64,000 nucleotides of DNA from Clavibacter michiganensis (GTDB lineage Bacteria > Actinomycetota > Actinomycetes > Actinomycetales > Microbacteriaceae). A program made the translations under genes and the position numbers. The notes under the pieces were generated by a model. That model did not search any database, was not told the origin of the DNA, and worked only from the letters and a program-made list of their open reading frames with translations. Within the stretch, counting starts at the first letter, position 1, and each line of letters starts with the position of its first letter. Shown piece by piece: positions 43,672 through 51,858 of this stretch. The stretch is taken from positions 62,001-126,000 of the forward strand of contig NZ_MDJZ01000016.1 of the NCBI RefSeq assembly GCF_002151125.1, in the 5' to 3' direction.

Positions 43672-44280
43672 CTAGCCGGACCGCGCGCGCCTGAGGACCG
43701 CGACGACGATGGCGAGCGGCTTCATCCACGTCACCTCGCCGAACCGGTAGTCCTCGGCGCGCGCGAGCCGCGCGGCGAGGTCGGGTCGCGCGGCCCGCAG
43801 GTAGCCGCGGGCTTCCTCCGCGTGCACGGGATCGGAGACGATGCGGATCGTGTCCGCGTCCTCGATCAGCGGGATCGCGTTCGCGACGTTCTCGCGCGTG
43901 CTCCGGCTCGCCTCCTCGAGCACGACCCGACCCGCGTAGCCGAGCTCGCGGGCGTACCGGGCGAGGATCCGGGCCTCGGGCTCGTCGCCCATCACGGATC
44001 CGCCGCACAGCACGAGCGCGGTCGACGCGGCCCGCGGGTCCATCGAGCGGAGGGCCGCCCGGACGCGGTACCGGTTGATCCGGTTGGCGCGCGACCCGGC
44101 GTTGCCGAACCCGAGCACGACGACCGCCTCGCGGCCGACCCGCCCGTCGGCGCGACCGGGGGCGGCGCCGAGGCCGCGCGTGCTGGCGAGCCGGTGGATC
44201 CCCTCGCTCGCCAGCAGCACCGCGGCGACCGCGGCGAGGAGCGCGGCGGCCGGGGCGACGACGGTCCGGCGGGTGCGCAT
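43672..44280 (-). CDS. DUF218/YdcF-like membrane-anchored protein
   Basis: 202 residues. One N-terminal membrane segment (about 8-25) is followed by the DUF218 domain: AVVVLGFGN, ALVLCGGSVMGDEPEARILARYARELG and VVLEEASRSTRENVANAIPLIE, which includes the conserved E-x-x-S-x-x-T-x-x-N pattern. ElyC/SanA relatives act in envelope or peptidoglycan-lipid metabolism. The last gene on this strand before a small DUF4287 gene; no operon partner evident. Confidence 0.9.
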   Translation of the reverse strand: MRTRRTVVAPAAALLAAVAAVLLASEGIHRLASTRGLGAAPGRADGRVGREAVVVLGFGNAGSRANRINRYRVRAALRSMDPRAASTALVLCGGSVMGDEPEARILARYARELGYAGRVVLEEASRSTRENVANAIPLIEDADTIRIVSDPVHAEEARGYLRAARPDLAARLARAEDYRFGEVTWMKPLAIVVAVLRRARSG

Positions 44281-44341
44281 GGGCCCAGGCTACGGGCGGG
44301 GAGCGCGGGCGGCCGGGCCGCGTCGGCGACCGCTGCCCGGG

Positions 44342-44593
44342 TCAGGCGGAGCGCGCGGCCCGCACGTACGCGACGACCGCGTTGGCGTGGCCGTGCCCGA
44401 GGCCGTGCTCGGCCTTCAGCCAGGCGACCGCCTGCATGTGCGGCTCCACGTCGAGCCGGGCGTCGGCCAGGTCGATCCAGTGCTGCACCGGCCGCCCGTG
44501 CGCCTTCTCGATGCCCGGGAAGTAGGAGGCGGGCCCCTTCGCCCGCTGGCCCTCGGGCGGCGGGGGCGGGGCGACGATGCCGTGCGCGTTCAT
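44342..44593 (-). CDS. DUF4287-family protein
   Basis: 83 residues. KGPASYFPGIEKAHGRPVQHWIDL and AVAWLKAEHGLGHGHANAVVAYV are the DUF4287 signature. The family is common in actinobacteria and has no known function. A proline-rich N-terminal stretch of about 10 residues precedes it. Confidence 0.9.
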   Translation of the reverse strand: MNAHGIVAPPPPPEGQRAKGPASYFPGIEKAHGRPVQHWIDLADARLDVEPHMQAVAWLKAEHGLGHGHANAVVAYVRAARSA

Positions 44594-44667
44594 GCTGCGA
44601 CGGTACCGGCGGAGCGGGGCGCGGACCAGGGGCGCGCGGCATCCGCGGGGCGCACGGGTGACCCCAG

Positions 44668-44697
44668 ATGGTGCCCGAGTCGGTGAGCGGGCACCAT
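44668..44697 (+). promoter_or_regulatory. Perfect 10+10 inverted repeat before BCCT gene
   Basis: ATGGTGCCCG and CGGGCACCAT are exact inverted repeats separated by 10 bases. The right arm ends 6 bases before the ATG at 44704 and the possible ribosome site GGTGAG lies in the loop edge. It can be a repressor site or an mRNA hairpin that controls translation. Confidence 0.6.
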
Positions 44698-44703
44698 GGA
44701 CGC

Positions 44704-46509
44704 ATGGCGATCACCACCCCCACCCCACCCGATGCCTCCTCGGAGCAGCCCGACCCCGTGGATCCGTCCGCCCCCGCCCCCGCAGCCGCCCACCGCGTGA
44801 AGCGCTGGGTCTTCTGGCCCTCGGCGGTGATCGTGCTCACGTTCGTGGCCTTCACGCTGATCGCGCCGGCCTCGGCGGAGTCCCTCTTCGTGACCCTGCA
44901 GAGCGGGATCGTCAACAACTTCAGCTGGTACTACGTGCTGGTCGCGGCGTTCTTCATCGGCTTCTCGATCTTCGTCGGCTTCAGCCGCTTCGGCAGCATC
45001 AAGCTGGGCAAGGACGACGACGAGCCCGAGTTCTCGACGGCCTCCTGGTTCTCGCTCCTCTTCGCCGCGGGCATGGGCATCGGCCTCGTCTTCTACGGCG
45101 TCTCCGAGCCGCTCAGCCACTTCGCGTCGCCGCGCCCCGGCGTCACGGGCACCGAGTCGGAGCTCGCGCAGCAGGCGATGGTGCAGACGTTCCTGCACTG
45201 GGGCCTGCACGCCTGGGCGATCTACGTGGTGCTCGGCCTCGCGCTCGCGTACGCGATCCACCGCCGCGGGCGTCCCGTCTCCATCCGCTGGGCGCTCGAG
45301 CCGCTCCTCGGCAAGCGCGTGCGCGGCGGCTGGGGCAACCTCATCGACGTGATCGCGCTCGTCGGCACGCTCTTCGGCGTCGCGACCTCGCTCGGCCTCG
45401 GCGTGATCCAGATCGGCGCCGGCCTCGAGAGCGCGGGCCTCGCCGAGAGCAGCACCGTGAGCCAGATCGCCATCATCGGCGTGATCACCGCCGTCACGAT
45501 CGTCTCGCTCGTCACCGGCGTCACCAAGGGCATGAAGATCCTCTCGAACTTCAACCTGGCGCTCGCGGCGGCGCTGCTCCTGTTCGTGCTCATCGTCGGC
45601 CCGACCCAGTTCCTCCTGCGCGACTTCGTGCAGTCCATCGGCGCGTACCTCCAGAACGTCGTCGGCCTGTCCTTCAACGTCACGGCCCAGCAGGGCGCGG
45701 CGGGCGAGGCATGGCAGGGCTCGTGGACCACGTTCTACTGGGGCTGGTGGATGTCCTGGGCCCCGTTCGTGAGCATCTTCATCGCCCGCATCTCCAAGGG
45801 CCGCACCGTGCGGCAGTTCGTCTCCGGCGTGCTGCTCGTGCCGACGGCGCTGACCTTCCTGTGGTTCGCGGTGCTCGGCGGCGCGGCCATCCACCAGCAG
45901 ACGGACGGCGCGGGCGGCCTCGTCGGCGCGGACGGCTCGGTCGACATCGAGGGATCCCTGTTCGCCCTCCTCGGCGGACTCCCCGCCGGCACGGTCCTCA
46001 CCTTCGGCGCGATCCTCCTCATCGGGGTCTTCTTCGTCACGTCGTCCGACTCGGGCTCGCTGGTGATGGCGATGATCGCGTCCGGCGGCGACATCGAGCC
46101 GAAGAACTGGCTCCGGGTGTTCTTCGCGATCCTGGCCGCGCTGCTGGCGATCGCGCTGCTGCTCACCGGCGGGCTGGACGCGCTGAAGACCGCGGCGATC
46201 ACGACGGCGCTGCCGTTCAGCGTGGTGCTGCTCCTCTCCTGCTGGTCGACGATGATCGCCTTCACCCGGGAGCGCCGCGCCTACGACAAGGCCGAGCGCG
46301 ATCTGCTGCTCGACCGGATCGGCGTGCACTACGGGCTCGAGGTGGAGGCGCCGGCCGAGCGCGGACTCGTCGTGCCGTGGCGGGCGCTGAAGCGGCGCGT
46401 GCGCGGGACGACGGGCGCGGCGGCGGGGGCCCCGGGCGCCGCCGGTGCCGCGCCCGACTCCGTCGTCGCCCGGGACGACGACGGCGAGCGGACGCCGCCT
46501 CCGGCCTGA
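44704..46509 (+). CDS. BCCT-family betaine/carnitine/choline transporter
   Basis: 601 residues from ATG 44704; an ATG at 44668 in frame would lie inside the inverted repeat. Twelve membrane segments are expected. FAAGMGIGLVFYGVSEPLSHF and the Trp-rich signature WGWWMSWAPFVSIFIARISKGRT are BCCT hallmarks. The cytosolic C-terminal tail is Arg/Ala-rich, about 80 residues, as in osmosensing members such as BetP. It would import glycine betaine or a similar osmolyte with Na+ or H+. Together with the ABC importer at 54.8-58.1 kb it gives two osmoprotectant routes. Confidence 0.93.
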   Translation: MAITTPTPPDASSEQPDPVDPSAPAPAAAHRVKRWVFWPSAVIVLTFVAFTLIAPASAESLFVTLQSGIVNNFSWYYVLVAAFFIGFSIFVGFSRFGSIKLGKDDDEPEFSTASWFSLLFAAGMGIGLVFYGVSEPLSHFASPRPGVTGTESELAQQAMVQTFLHWGLHAWAIYVVLGLALAYAIHRRGRPVSIRWALEPLLGKRVRGGWGNLIDVIALVGTLFGVATSLGLGVIQIGAGLESAGLAESSTVSQIAIIGVITAVTIVSLVTGVTKGMKILSNFNLALAAALLLFVLIVGPTQFLLRDFVQSIGAYLQNVVGLSFNVTAQQGAAGEAWQGSWTTFYWGWWMSWAPFVSIFIARISKGRTVRQFVSGVLLVPTALTFLWFAVLGGAAIHQQTDGAGGLVGADGSVDIEGSLFALLGGLPAGTVLTFGAILLIGVFFVTSSDSGSLVMAMIASGGDIEPKNWLRVFFAILAALLAIALLLTGGLDALKTAAITTALPFSVVLLLSCWSTMIAFTRERRAYDKAERDLLLDRIGVHYGLEVEAPAERGLVVPWRALKRRVRGTTGAAAGAPGAAGAAPDSVVARDDDGERTPPPA

Positions 46510-46546
46510 CGCCGCCGCGCCGGCCGGTCGTGGTTCAATGGTCCCG

Positions 46547-46577
46547 CCTCCTCGCGGAGGGGCCTCCCGCGGGAGGC
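46547..46577 (+). terminator. Two small hairpins, possible terminator of BCCT gene
   Basis: CCTCC-TCGC-GGAGG (46547-46560) and GCCTCCC-GC-GGGAGGC (46562-46577) lie back to back after the BCCT stop and directly before the candidate riboswitch. Without a T-run, termination is uncertain. Confidence 0.35.
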
Positions 46578-46636
46578 ACGGCGGTGGGGCTCGCCGTACC
46601 CGAACCTCGACATCCTCGTCGACGACAGTCCCTGTC
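46578..46636 (+). promoter_or_regulatory. Candidate divergent fluoride riboswitch before crcB pair
   Basis: ACGGCG (46578-46583) pairs with CGCCGT (46592-46597), and the stretch GGCGGTGGGGCTCGCC resembles the first stem-loop of known fluoride riboswitches (GGCGATGGAGTTCGCC) at most positions. Loop bases GGGGCT can pair with AGTCCC (46627-46632) as the pseudoknot. A second stem TCGAC/GTCGA lies between. GACAG-TCC-CTGTC (46624-46636) is an alternative hairpin that would compete with the pseudoknot. Two conserved positions differ, so identity is inference. Confidence 0.5.
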
Positions 46637-46674
46637 TCTTCGGCATCGCCATGCCATCCGAGATGGGAGACCCC

Positions 46675-47241
46675 ATGACCGACGATCGACCGCCCCGCGA
46701 CGGCCTGGCCCGCGACGGGTCGCCGTTCGACAGCGTGCCGTTCGACAGCGTGCCGCTCGAGGGCGCGCCGCTCGACAGCGACATCGAGGTGGACGACGAC
46801 CCGGGCCGCCCGGTCCACCTCCGCTGGTCGTCGCTCGGCCTCGTCGCGCTCGGCGGCGCCGCGGGCACGGGGATCCGCGAGGCGCTCGCCCTCACCTGGC
46901 CCGCGCCCGCCGGCGGCCTCCCCGTGACGATCCTCGTGATCAACGTGGTCGGCGCCTTCGTGCTCGGCGCGCTGCTCGAGTCGCTCGCCCGCCGCGGGCC
47001 CGACGAGGGGCGGCGCCGCGCCATCCGCCTGCTCGTGGGCACGGGCGTGCTCGGCGGCTTCACCACCTACAGCTCGCTCGCGACCGACGCGGCGTCGCTC
47101 ACCGGATCCGCGCTCGGCACGGCGGTAGCCTACGCGGGGATCACGCTGGTGGTCGGCGCCGCGTCGTCCGTCGCCGGGATCGCCGCGGGTGCCGCGATCC
47201 ACCGCCGCATGGCTGGCCGCGCGACGGGGGCGGCGTCGTGA
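46675..47241 (+). CDS. crcB: Fluoride ion channel CrcB/Fluc, subunit 1
   Basis: 188 residues from ATG 46675, chosen because GGGAGA precedes it; in-frame ATGs at 46651 and 46663 would add 8 or 4 residues. The membrane part has four segments with GGAAGTGIREAL, VINVVGAFVLGALLE and GVLGGFTTYSSLATDA, the Fluc signatures including the TTYS pore region. It is longer than usual (about 125) because of an acidic N-terminal extension of about 55 residues containing the tandem PFDSV repeat. Functions as half of a dual-topology fluoride exporter with the next gene. Confidence 0.93.
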   Translation: MTDDRPPRDGLARDGSPFDSVPFDSVPLEGAPLDSDIEVDDDPGRPVHLRWSSLGLVALGGAAGTGIREALALTWPAPAGGLPVTILVINVVGAFVLGALLESLARRGPDEGRRRAIRLLVGTGVLGGFTTYSSLATDAASLTGSALGTAVAYAGITLVVGAASSVAGIAAGAAIHRRMAGRATGAAS

Positions 47242-47618
47242 CCGGGCCGCTCGTGTTCGCGCTGATCTGCGTGGCCGGCGGCGTCGGGGCGGCGCTGCGG
47301 CTGCTCCTCGACGGCGTCATCCGCGGCCGCCTCGGCGCGGCGTACCCGTGGGGCACGACCGTCATCAACGTCACCGGCTCGTTCGGCCTCGGCCTCCTCA
47401 CCGGCGCGGCCGCGCAGGCGGGCCTCCCGCACGACCTCCTCCTCATCCTCGGCGGCGGCCTGATGGGCGGCTACACGACCTTCAGCACCGCGAGCCTCGA
47501 GACGGTGCGGCTCGCGCAGGCGGGCCGGATCGGCGCGGCGCTCGCGAACGGCGTCGGCATGCTCGTCGTCTGCATCGCGGCGGCGGGCCTCGGGATCGCG
47601 GTGGGCCAGGCGCTGTGA
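47238..47618 (+). CDS. crcB: Fluoride ion channel CrcB/Fluc, subunit 2
   Basis: 126 residues from GTG 47238, overlapping the previous stop (GTGA). Four membrane segments with GGVGAALRLLLDG, INVTGSFGLGLLTG and GGGLMGGYTTFSTASLET match Fluc. The pair of unequal homologues is the heterodimer type, in which two oppositely oriented subunits make two fluoride pores. Export of F- protects enzymes such as enolase. Probably controlled with its partner by the structured leader upstream. Confidence 0.94.
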   Translation: MTGPLVFALICVAGGVGAALRLLLDGVIRGRLGAAYPWGTTVINVTGSFGLGLLTGAAAQAGLPHDLLLILGGGLMGGYTTFSTASLETVRLAQAGRIGAALANGVGMLVVCIAAAGLGIAVGQAL

Positions 47619-47673
47619 CGGGCCTCGCGCCCGTGCGCGTGCCCGCATCCGCCGAGGATCCGGGACGCCGCGG

Positions 47674-48285
47674 GTGACGGGCCCGGTCGGAGACGCCTAC
47701 GCCGCCCGCGCCGCCGAGTACGCGGAGCGCCTCGGCACCCTCGACGCGGTGCACACCTCGGATCTCGCGCTCGTCACGTCGTGGGCCGACGGGATCACGG
47801 GCCCGGTGCTCGATGCCGGCTGCGGACCCGGGCACTGGACAGCGCACCTCGCGTCGCGCGGGCACGATGTCCGCGGCGTGGACCTCGTGCCGGACTTCGT
47901 CGCGCACGCCCGCGCCGCGCATCCGGGCATCCCGTTCGAGTTCGGCGACCTGGAGGCGCTCGACGCTCCGGACGGCGCGCTCGGCGGCGCGCTCGCCTGG
48001 TACTCGCTCATCCACCACGCGCCCGACCGCATCGGCGTGCCGCTCGCCGAGCTGGCGCGCGCGATCCGGCCGGGCGGCGGCCTCCTGGTCGGGGCGTTCG
48101 CGGGCCTCGGCCAGGCCCCGGACGCCGAGCCCTTCGACCACGCCGTCACGCGCGCGTGGCGCTGGTCGCCGGATGCCCTCGCCGCCGCGATCGAGGCCGC
48201 CGGCTTCGCGGTGGACGAGGTGCACACGCGCCGCGGTCCCGGATCCCGGCCGCACCTCGCGATCACCGCCCGCCGCCTCGGCTGA
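47674..48285 (+). CDS. Class I SAM-dependent methyltransferase
   Basis: 203 residues from GTG 47674. Motif I is VLDAGCGPGHWTAHLASRG (about 45-63), with the acidic residue after beta-2 in VRGVDLVPDF. LAWYSLIHH is motif IV and LARAIRPGGGLLVGAF is the motif V-VI region. The Methyltransf_11/25 fold lacks extra domains, so the substrate is not predictable. It follows crcB by 55 bases. Confidence 0.9.
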   Translation: MTGPVGDAYAARAAEYAERLGTLDAVHTSDLALVTSWADGITGPVLDAGCGPGHWTAHLASRGHDVRGVDLVPDFVAHARAAHPGIPFEFGDLEALDAPDGALGGALAWYSLIHHAPDRIGVPLAELARAIRPGGGLLVGAFAGLGQAPDAEPFDHAVTRAWRWSPDALAAAIEAAGFAVDEVHTRRGPGSRPHLAITARRLG

Positions 48286-48333
48286 CCCGCCCCATCGGCT
48301 GACCCGACGCCCGCGCCGCCCTAGGCTCGCGGG

Positions 48334-48924
48334 GTGACGACCGCGGAACCGACCCCCGGCCCCGAGCCCGTCTGGGCCACCACCGACCGCCGCGACCTGC
48401 ACCGCGGCCGCGTCGTCCTCGTCGAGCACGACGTGCTGCTGCCCGACGGATCCGGGTCGCGCTACGAGGTCGACGAGAGCGTGCCGTTCGCGGTCGCGAC
48501 CCTCGTCATCGACGGCGACGCCGTGATCCTCTCGCGCCAGTACCGGCACCCGCTCGGGCGCTGGATCCTCGACCTCCCCGGCGGCGCGGGCGACGCCTCC
48601 GAGCAGCCCGCCGACGCCGCCCGCCGCGAGCTCGAGGAGGAGCTCGGTCTCGTGGCGCCGGAGATCCGCCCCCTGCGCACCTACGCCGTGAACCCCGGCC
48701 GCGCGTCCTGGCTCGTGCACGTCTTCGCCTGCACCGCCCCGACGACCGCGGGCACCGCCGACCGCTCCGACCCGTCCGAGCAGGTGCGCCTCGTCCGCAT
48801 GCCCGTCGCGGAGCTCGACGCGCTCATCGCGGCGGGCGGGATCGAGGACCCGACCCTGCTCATCGCCCGCGCGGCCGCCGCCGAGCAGGGGCTGCTGCCG
48901 CCGGTGGGGCCGCCCCCGGGCTGA
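48334..48924 (+). CDS. NUDIX hydrolase, ADP-ribose pyrophosphatase-like
   Basis: 196 residues from GTG 48334. The Nudix box is complete: G-x5-E-x7-REL-x-EE-x-GL, seen as GAGDASE, then REL, then EEELGL at about 88-110. SRQYRHPLGRWILDLPGG precedes it, as in ADP-ribose pyrophosphatases. It would cleave ADP-ribose or a related nucleoside diphosphate. No signal or membrane segment. Co-directional with the methyltransferase, 48 bases apart. Confidence 0.93.
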   Translation: MTTAEPTPGPEPVWATTDRRDLHRGRVVLVEHDVLLPDGSGSRYEVDESVPFAVATLVIDGDAVILSRQYRHPLGRWILDLPGGAGDASEQPADAARRELEEELGLVAPEIRPLRTYAVNPGRASWLVHVFACTAPTTAGTADRSDPSEQVRLVRMPVAELDALIAAGGIEDPTLLIARAAAAEQGLLPPVGPPPG

Positions 48925-49008
48925 CTCTTGGCCGGAGCCGCCGACGCGGCGACGCCGTGATCCCCGCCGAGGCGGAAGTCACGGCGCGGACGCCCGGACG
49001 TCGCCGCC

Positions 49009-49857
49009 TCAGCGCTGCGCGACCTCGATGTCACCCATCGTCGCCGAGAGCACGTACCGGCGCGGAGCGTCCGCATCGCTGCCGATCGCGTTCGACACCT
49101 GTCCCATCACCGTCTCGGTCGTGATGGCGTAGGAGCCGGCCGGCAGCCGGATCCGCTGCTCGCCCGCGGTCGTCTCCACGCGCATCGCGGTGGGCGCCGT
49201 GGCGAGGTCGAGCTCGGTGTCGCCCGCGGCGCTCGTCGTGCGGATCTCGCCGGTCACCTCGAGCGCGTCGGCCATGAGGTCGCCTGCGCCGCTCTCGACC
49301 GAGAGGTCCGCCACGCTCCCCGAGAGGCGGATCTCGCCCGCGCCGGCATCGAGGTCGACGTCGCCGAACGCGCCCGCGAGCACGATCCCGCCGGCGGCCG
49401 ACGAGACGTGGACGGCCAGGTCGTCGCCGGTCGTCCCCGCGGGCACCTGCACCACGAGCTGGGCCCCGGGGGACGAGCCGAACGGCAGATCGAGGACGCC
49501 CCAGCCGGGGCTCCGCAGCTGCACCCGCAGCTCGCCGTCGCGCACGGAGTGGGTCTCGCTGAGGGCGGATCCGCCGGAGTTGAAGACGATGCGGGCGACG
49601 TCCACGTCCGCCTGCTCGATCCGCAGGTCGGCGGCGGACGCGTCGACCGACACGCGGTCGAAGGGCTCGGCCACGGTGCTGGTGCGCGAGCGGTCGTCGC
49701 GGTCGAGGCCGGCGACGACCTGCAGGGCGACGAGCGCGAGGAGCGCCACGAGGGCGATGGAGCCGACCGCGAGGAGCACGGTGCGGAGCGTCCGCGGGCG
49801 GCGGGGCGCGGGCGGGGCGGGCTGCGCGGGCGGACCCGCGGGGGCGATGGTGGTCAT
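49009..49857 (-). CDS. DUF4097-family membrane-anchored beta-solenoid protein
   Basis: 282 residues. A Pro/Ala-rich cytosolic N-terminus precedes one membrane helix (about 24-48). The outer domain is a repeating beta pattern (VSVDASAADLRIEQAD, GDVDLDAGAGEIRLSGSV, SVESGAGDL, TTSAAGDTELDLAT) typical of DUF4097 adhesin-like domains. Genes of this type often sit next to envelope-stress two-component systems. Here it lies 55 bases after the response regulator in the same direction, suggesting one operon. Confidence 0.88.
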   Translation of the reverse strand: MTTIAPAGPPAQPAPPAPRRPRTLRTVLLAVGSIALVALLALVALQVVAGLDRDDRSRTSTVAEPFDRVSVDASAADLRIEQADVDVARIVFNSGGSALSETHSVRDGELRVQLRSPGWGVLDLPFGSSPGAQLVVQVPAGTTGDDLAVHVSSAAGGIVLAGAFGDVDLDAGAGEIRLSGSVADLSVESGAGDLMADALEVTGEIRTTSAAGDTELDLATAPTAMRVETTAGEQRIRLPAGSYAITTETVMGQVSNAIGSDADAPRRYVLSATMGDIEVAQR

Positions 49858-49912
49858 GACGGCCTTCTGTCGGAGGAGGGGCGGGAGGAGAGGGTGAGGA
49901 GGGAGCGGCGGA

Positions 49913-50575
49913 TCAGCCGCGCGGGTCGGCGGCGCGCGCCAGGTACCGCAGCACGGCGAGCACGCGGCGGTTGCCGGTGCTCTCGACGGGGAGGTCGAGC
50001 TTCGTGAAGATCGCGGAGACGTGCTTCTCGACGGAGCCCTCGGAGACGTGCAGGGCGCCGGCGATCGCGCTGTTCGAGCGCCCCTCGGCCATCAGCTGGA
50101 GCACCTCGGCCTCGCGCGGCGACAGGGCGTCGACCCCGTCGGATCGCCGGGATCGGACGACGATCTGCGCCACGACCTCCGGGTCGAAGACCGTGCCGCC
50201 CGCCCCGACCTCGGCGACGGCGGCGAGGAACTCGTCCACCTCCGCGACGCGGTCCTTGAGGAGGTAGCCGAGCCCCGCGGAGTTCGCGGCGATGAGGTCG
50301 GAGGCGTAGCGCTCCTCCACGTACTGGGAGAGCACGAGCACGGCCGCGTGGCGGTCCTGGGCGCGGATGAGGACCGCGGCGCGGATCCCCTCGTCGGTGA
50401 AGGTCGGCGGCATGCGCACGTCCACGATGGCGAGGTCGGGGCGCTCCCGGTCGACGGCCGCGAGCAGCGCGGAGGCGTCGGCGACGGCGGCGACGATCTC
50501 GTGCCCCGCGTCGGTGAGGAGGCGCTCGAGGCCCGCCCGGAGGAGGACGGAGTCCTCGGCGATCACAATGCGCAC
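49913..50575 (-). CDS. NarL/LuxR-family response regulator
   Basis: 220 residues from GTG 50575. The receiver domain has VIAEDSVLLRAGLERLL, the phosphoacceptor Asp in LAIVDVRMPP and Lys in GYLLKDRV. The LuxR-type helix-turn-helix is ALSPREAEVLQLMAEGRSNSAIAGALHVSEGSVEKHVSAIF. It is the partner of the sensor kinase encoded just upstream; the genes overlap by 13 bases. Target genes probably include the DUF4097 gene downstream. Confidence 0.95.
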   Translation of the reverse strand: MRIVIAEDSVLLRAGLERLLTDAGHEIVAAVADASALLAAVDRERPDLAIVDVRMPPTFTDEGIRAAVLIRAQDRHAAVLVLSQYVEERYASDLIAANSAGLGYLLKDRVAEVDEFLAAVAEVGAGGTVFDPEVVAQIVVRSRRSDGVDALSPREAEVLQLMAEGRSNSAIAGALHVSEGSVEKHVSAIFTKLDLPVESTGNRRVLAVLRYLARAADPRG

Positions 50576-51768
50576 GGGACCTCCACGGTCACGTCGGTCG
50601 GGCCGCCAGCGGGGCTCGAGGTGGTCAGGGTGCCGCCGGCGGCGCGCACCCGGTCGTGCATGCCGCCGAGTCCGCCGCCGGGGTTGCCGTCGCGGGTCGC
50701 CCCGCCGCGGCCGTCGTCGGAGACCACGGCGCGGATCCCGCCCGGCACCTCGTCGACGGACACCGCGCAGCGGGACGCGCCCGAGTGCTTGGCGACGTTG
50801 GTGAGGGCCTCGGCGACGGCGAAGTACAGCACCGCCTCCACCTCCGGGCGGGGGCGGGCGGAGAGGTCCACCCGGACGGTCGTGGGCACGGGGTTCCGGG
50901 AGGCGACGGCGGAGAGGGCGGCGTCGAGGCCGCGGTCGGTGAGCACGGCGGGGTGGATCCCGCGGGCCAGCTGCCGCAGCTCGGTGATGGAGTCCTTGGC
51001 GTCGCGGTGCGCCTGGTCGAGGAGCTCGCGGGCGGCGGCGGGATCGCTGTCCAGGCGCGAGCGGGCCATGCCGAGCGTCATCGCGAGCGCCACGAGCCGC
51101 GGCTGGACCCCGTCGTGCAGGTCCCGCTCGATCCGGAGCCGCTCGGTGGACGCGGCGTCCACCGCGCCCTGCCGCGCGTCGACGAGCGTGTCGACCCGGC
51201 TCTCGAGGGCCGCCGTGCGGCTCGTGCCGAGGAGGGCGGGGGCGACGGCGCGGTCCAGGGATCCGGCGCCCCACACGTAGAGGAGCAGCAGCGCCGCGAC
51301 GGCGACGCCGGTGATCGTGCCGGCGAACGCGCCGCCGGGGACGCCTGCCACCTCGCCCGCGCCGACCGCGACCGCGAGCTGCGGCACCGCGAACAGGAGC
51401 GTGAGGAAGACGAGCCCGAGCACCGTGCTCAGGGCGTGGTGCAGCATCTGGCGCCACGTCACCGGGTCGACGAGGTCGAGGAGCGGCTGGGCCAGGTGGC
51501 GCCAGGCGCTCGTGACCCGCGTCCGTCGACGGACGGGGAGCGTGATCGCGATGTCGTGCACGGCGACGGCGCGCCCGCGCTCGACCACGCCGATGCCCCG
51601 GACCAGGACGGCGGTGGCGGCCAGGACGAGGAGTCCGAGGCCGCCGGCGGGGAGCGTGCCGACGCCCGTGGCGAGGAGCGTGACCAGGATCACGAACCAG
51701 GCGGAGCCCAGCACGGCGTCGAGGAGGAGGTCGACGGCGGAGGTCCAGATGGCGGTCACGATGTTCAC
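50563..51768 (-). CDS. Sensor histidine kinase, HisKA_3 type
   Basis: 401 residues. Four to five membrane segments lie within about 1-185, with the sensor region resembling the 'putative sensor' domain found in actinobacterial NarL-type kinases. The phosphoacceptor His is in RLRIERDLHDGVQPRLVALA. The ATPase domain has VAEALTNVAKHSGAS (N box) and VSDDGRGG plus GGLGGMHDRV (G boxes). The ligand is probably membrane-derived since extracellular loops are short. Overlaps the response-regulator gene. Confidence 0.94.
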   Translation of the reverse strand: MNIVTAIWTSAVDLLLDAVLGSAWFVILVTLLATGVGTLPAGGLGLLVLAATAVLVRGIGVVERGRAVAVHDIAITLPVRRRTRVTSAWRHLAQPLLDLVDPVTWRQMLHHALSTVLGLVFLTLLFAVPQLAVAVGAGEVAGVPGGAFAGTITGVAVAALLLLYVWGAGSLDRAVAPALLGTSRTAALESRVDTLVDARQGAVDAASTERLRIERDLHDGVQPRLVALAMTLGMARSRLDSDPAAARELLDQAHRDAKDSITELRQLARGIHPAVLTDRGLDAALSAVASRNPVPTTVRVDLSARPRPEVEAVLYFAVAEALTNVAKHSGASRCAVSVDEVPGGIRAVVSDDGRGGATRDGNPGGGLGGMHDRVRAAGGTLTTSSPAGGPTDVTVEVPCAL

Positions 51769-51858
51769 GCTCTCACCGTATGGGTCTCGATTTCCCCAGG
51801 CGATGGAGGTGTCCTCCCGGCTCGGTGGGGGACAGCCCCCACCCGCGCCCCGGCCGCC

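Noticed and set aside
46532-46607. Four-way junction RNA closed by GGTTC and GAACC around three hairpins
   Set aside because: The outer stem is only five pairs and would conflict with the fluoride-riboswitch-like fold, which explains more of the sequence and the gene context.
44590-47202. Long open frame on the minus strand opposite the BCCT and crcB genes
   Set aside because: The sense strand encodes clear BCCT and Fluc proteins with conserved motifs. The antisense product is His/Asp/Arg-rich low complexity.
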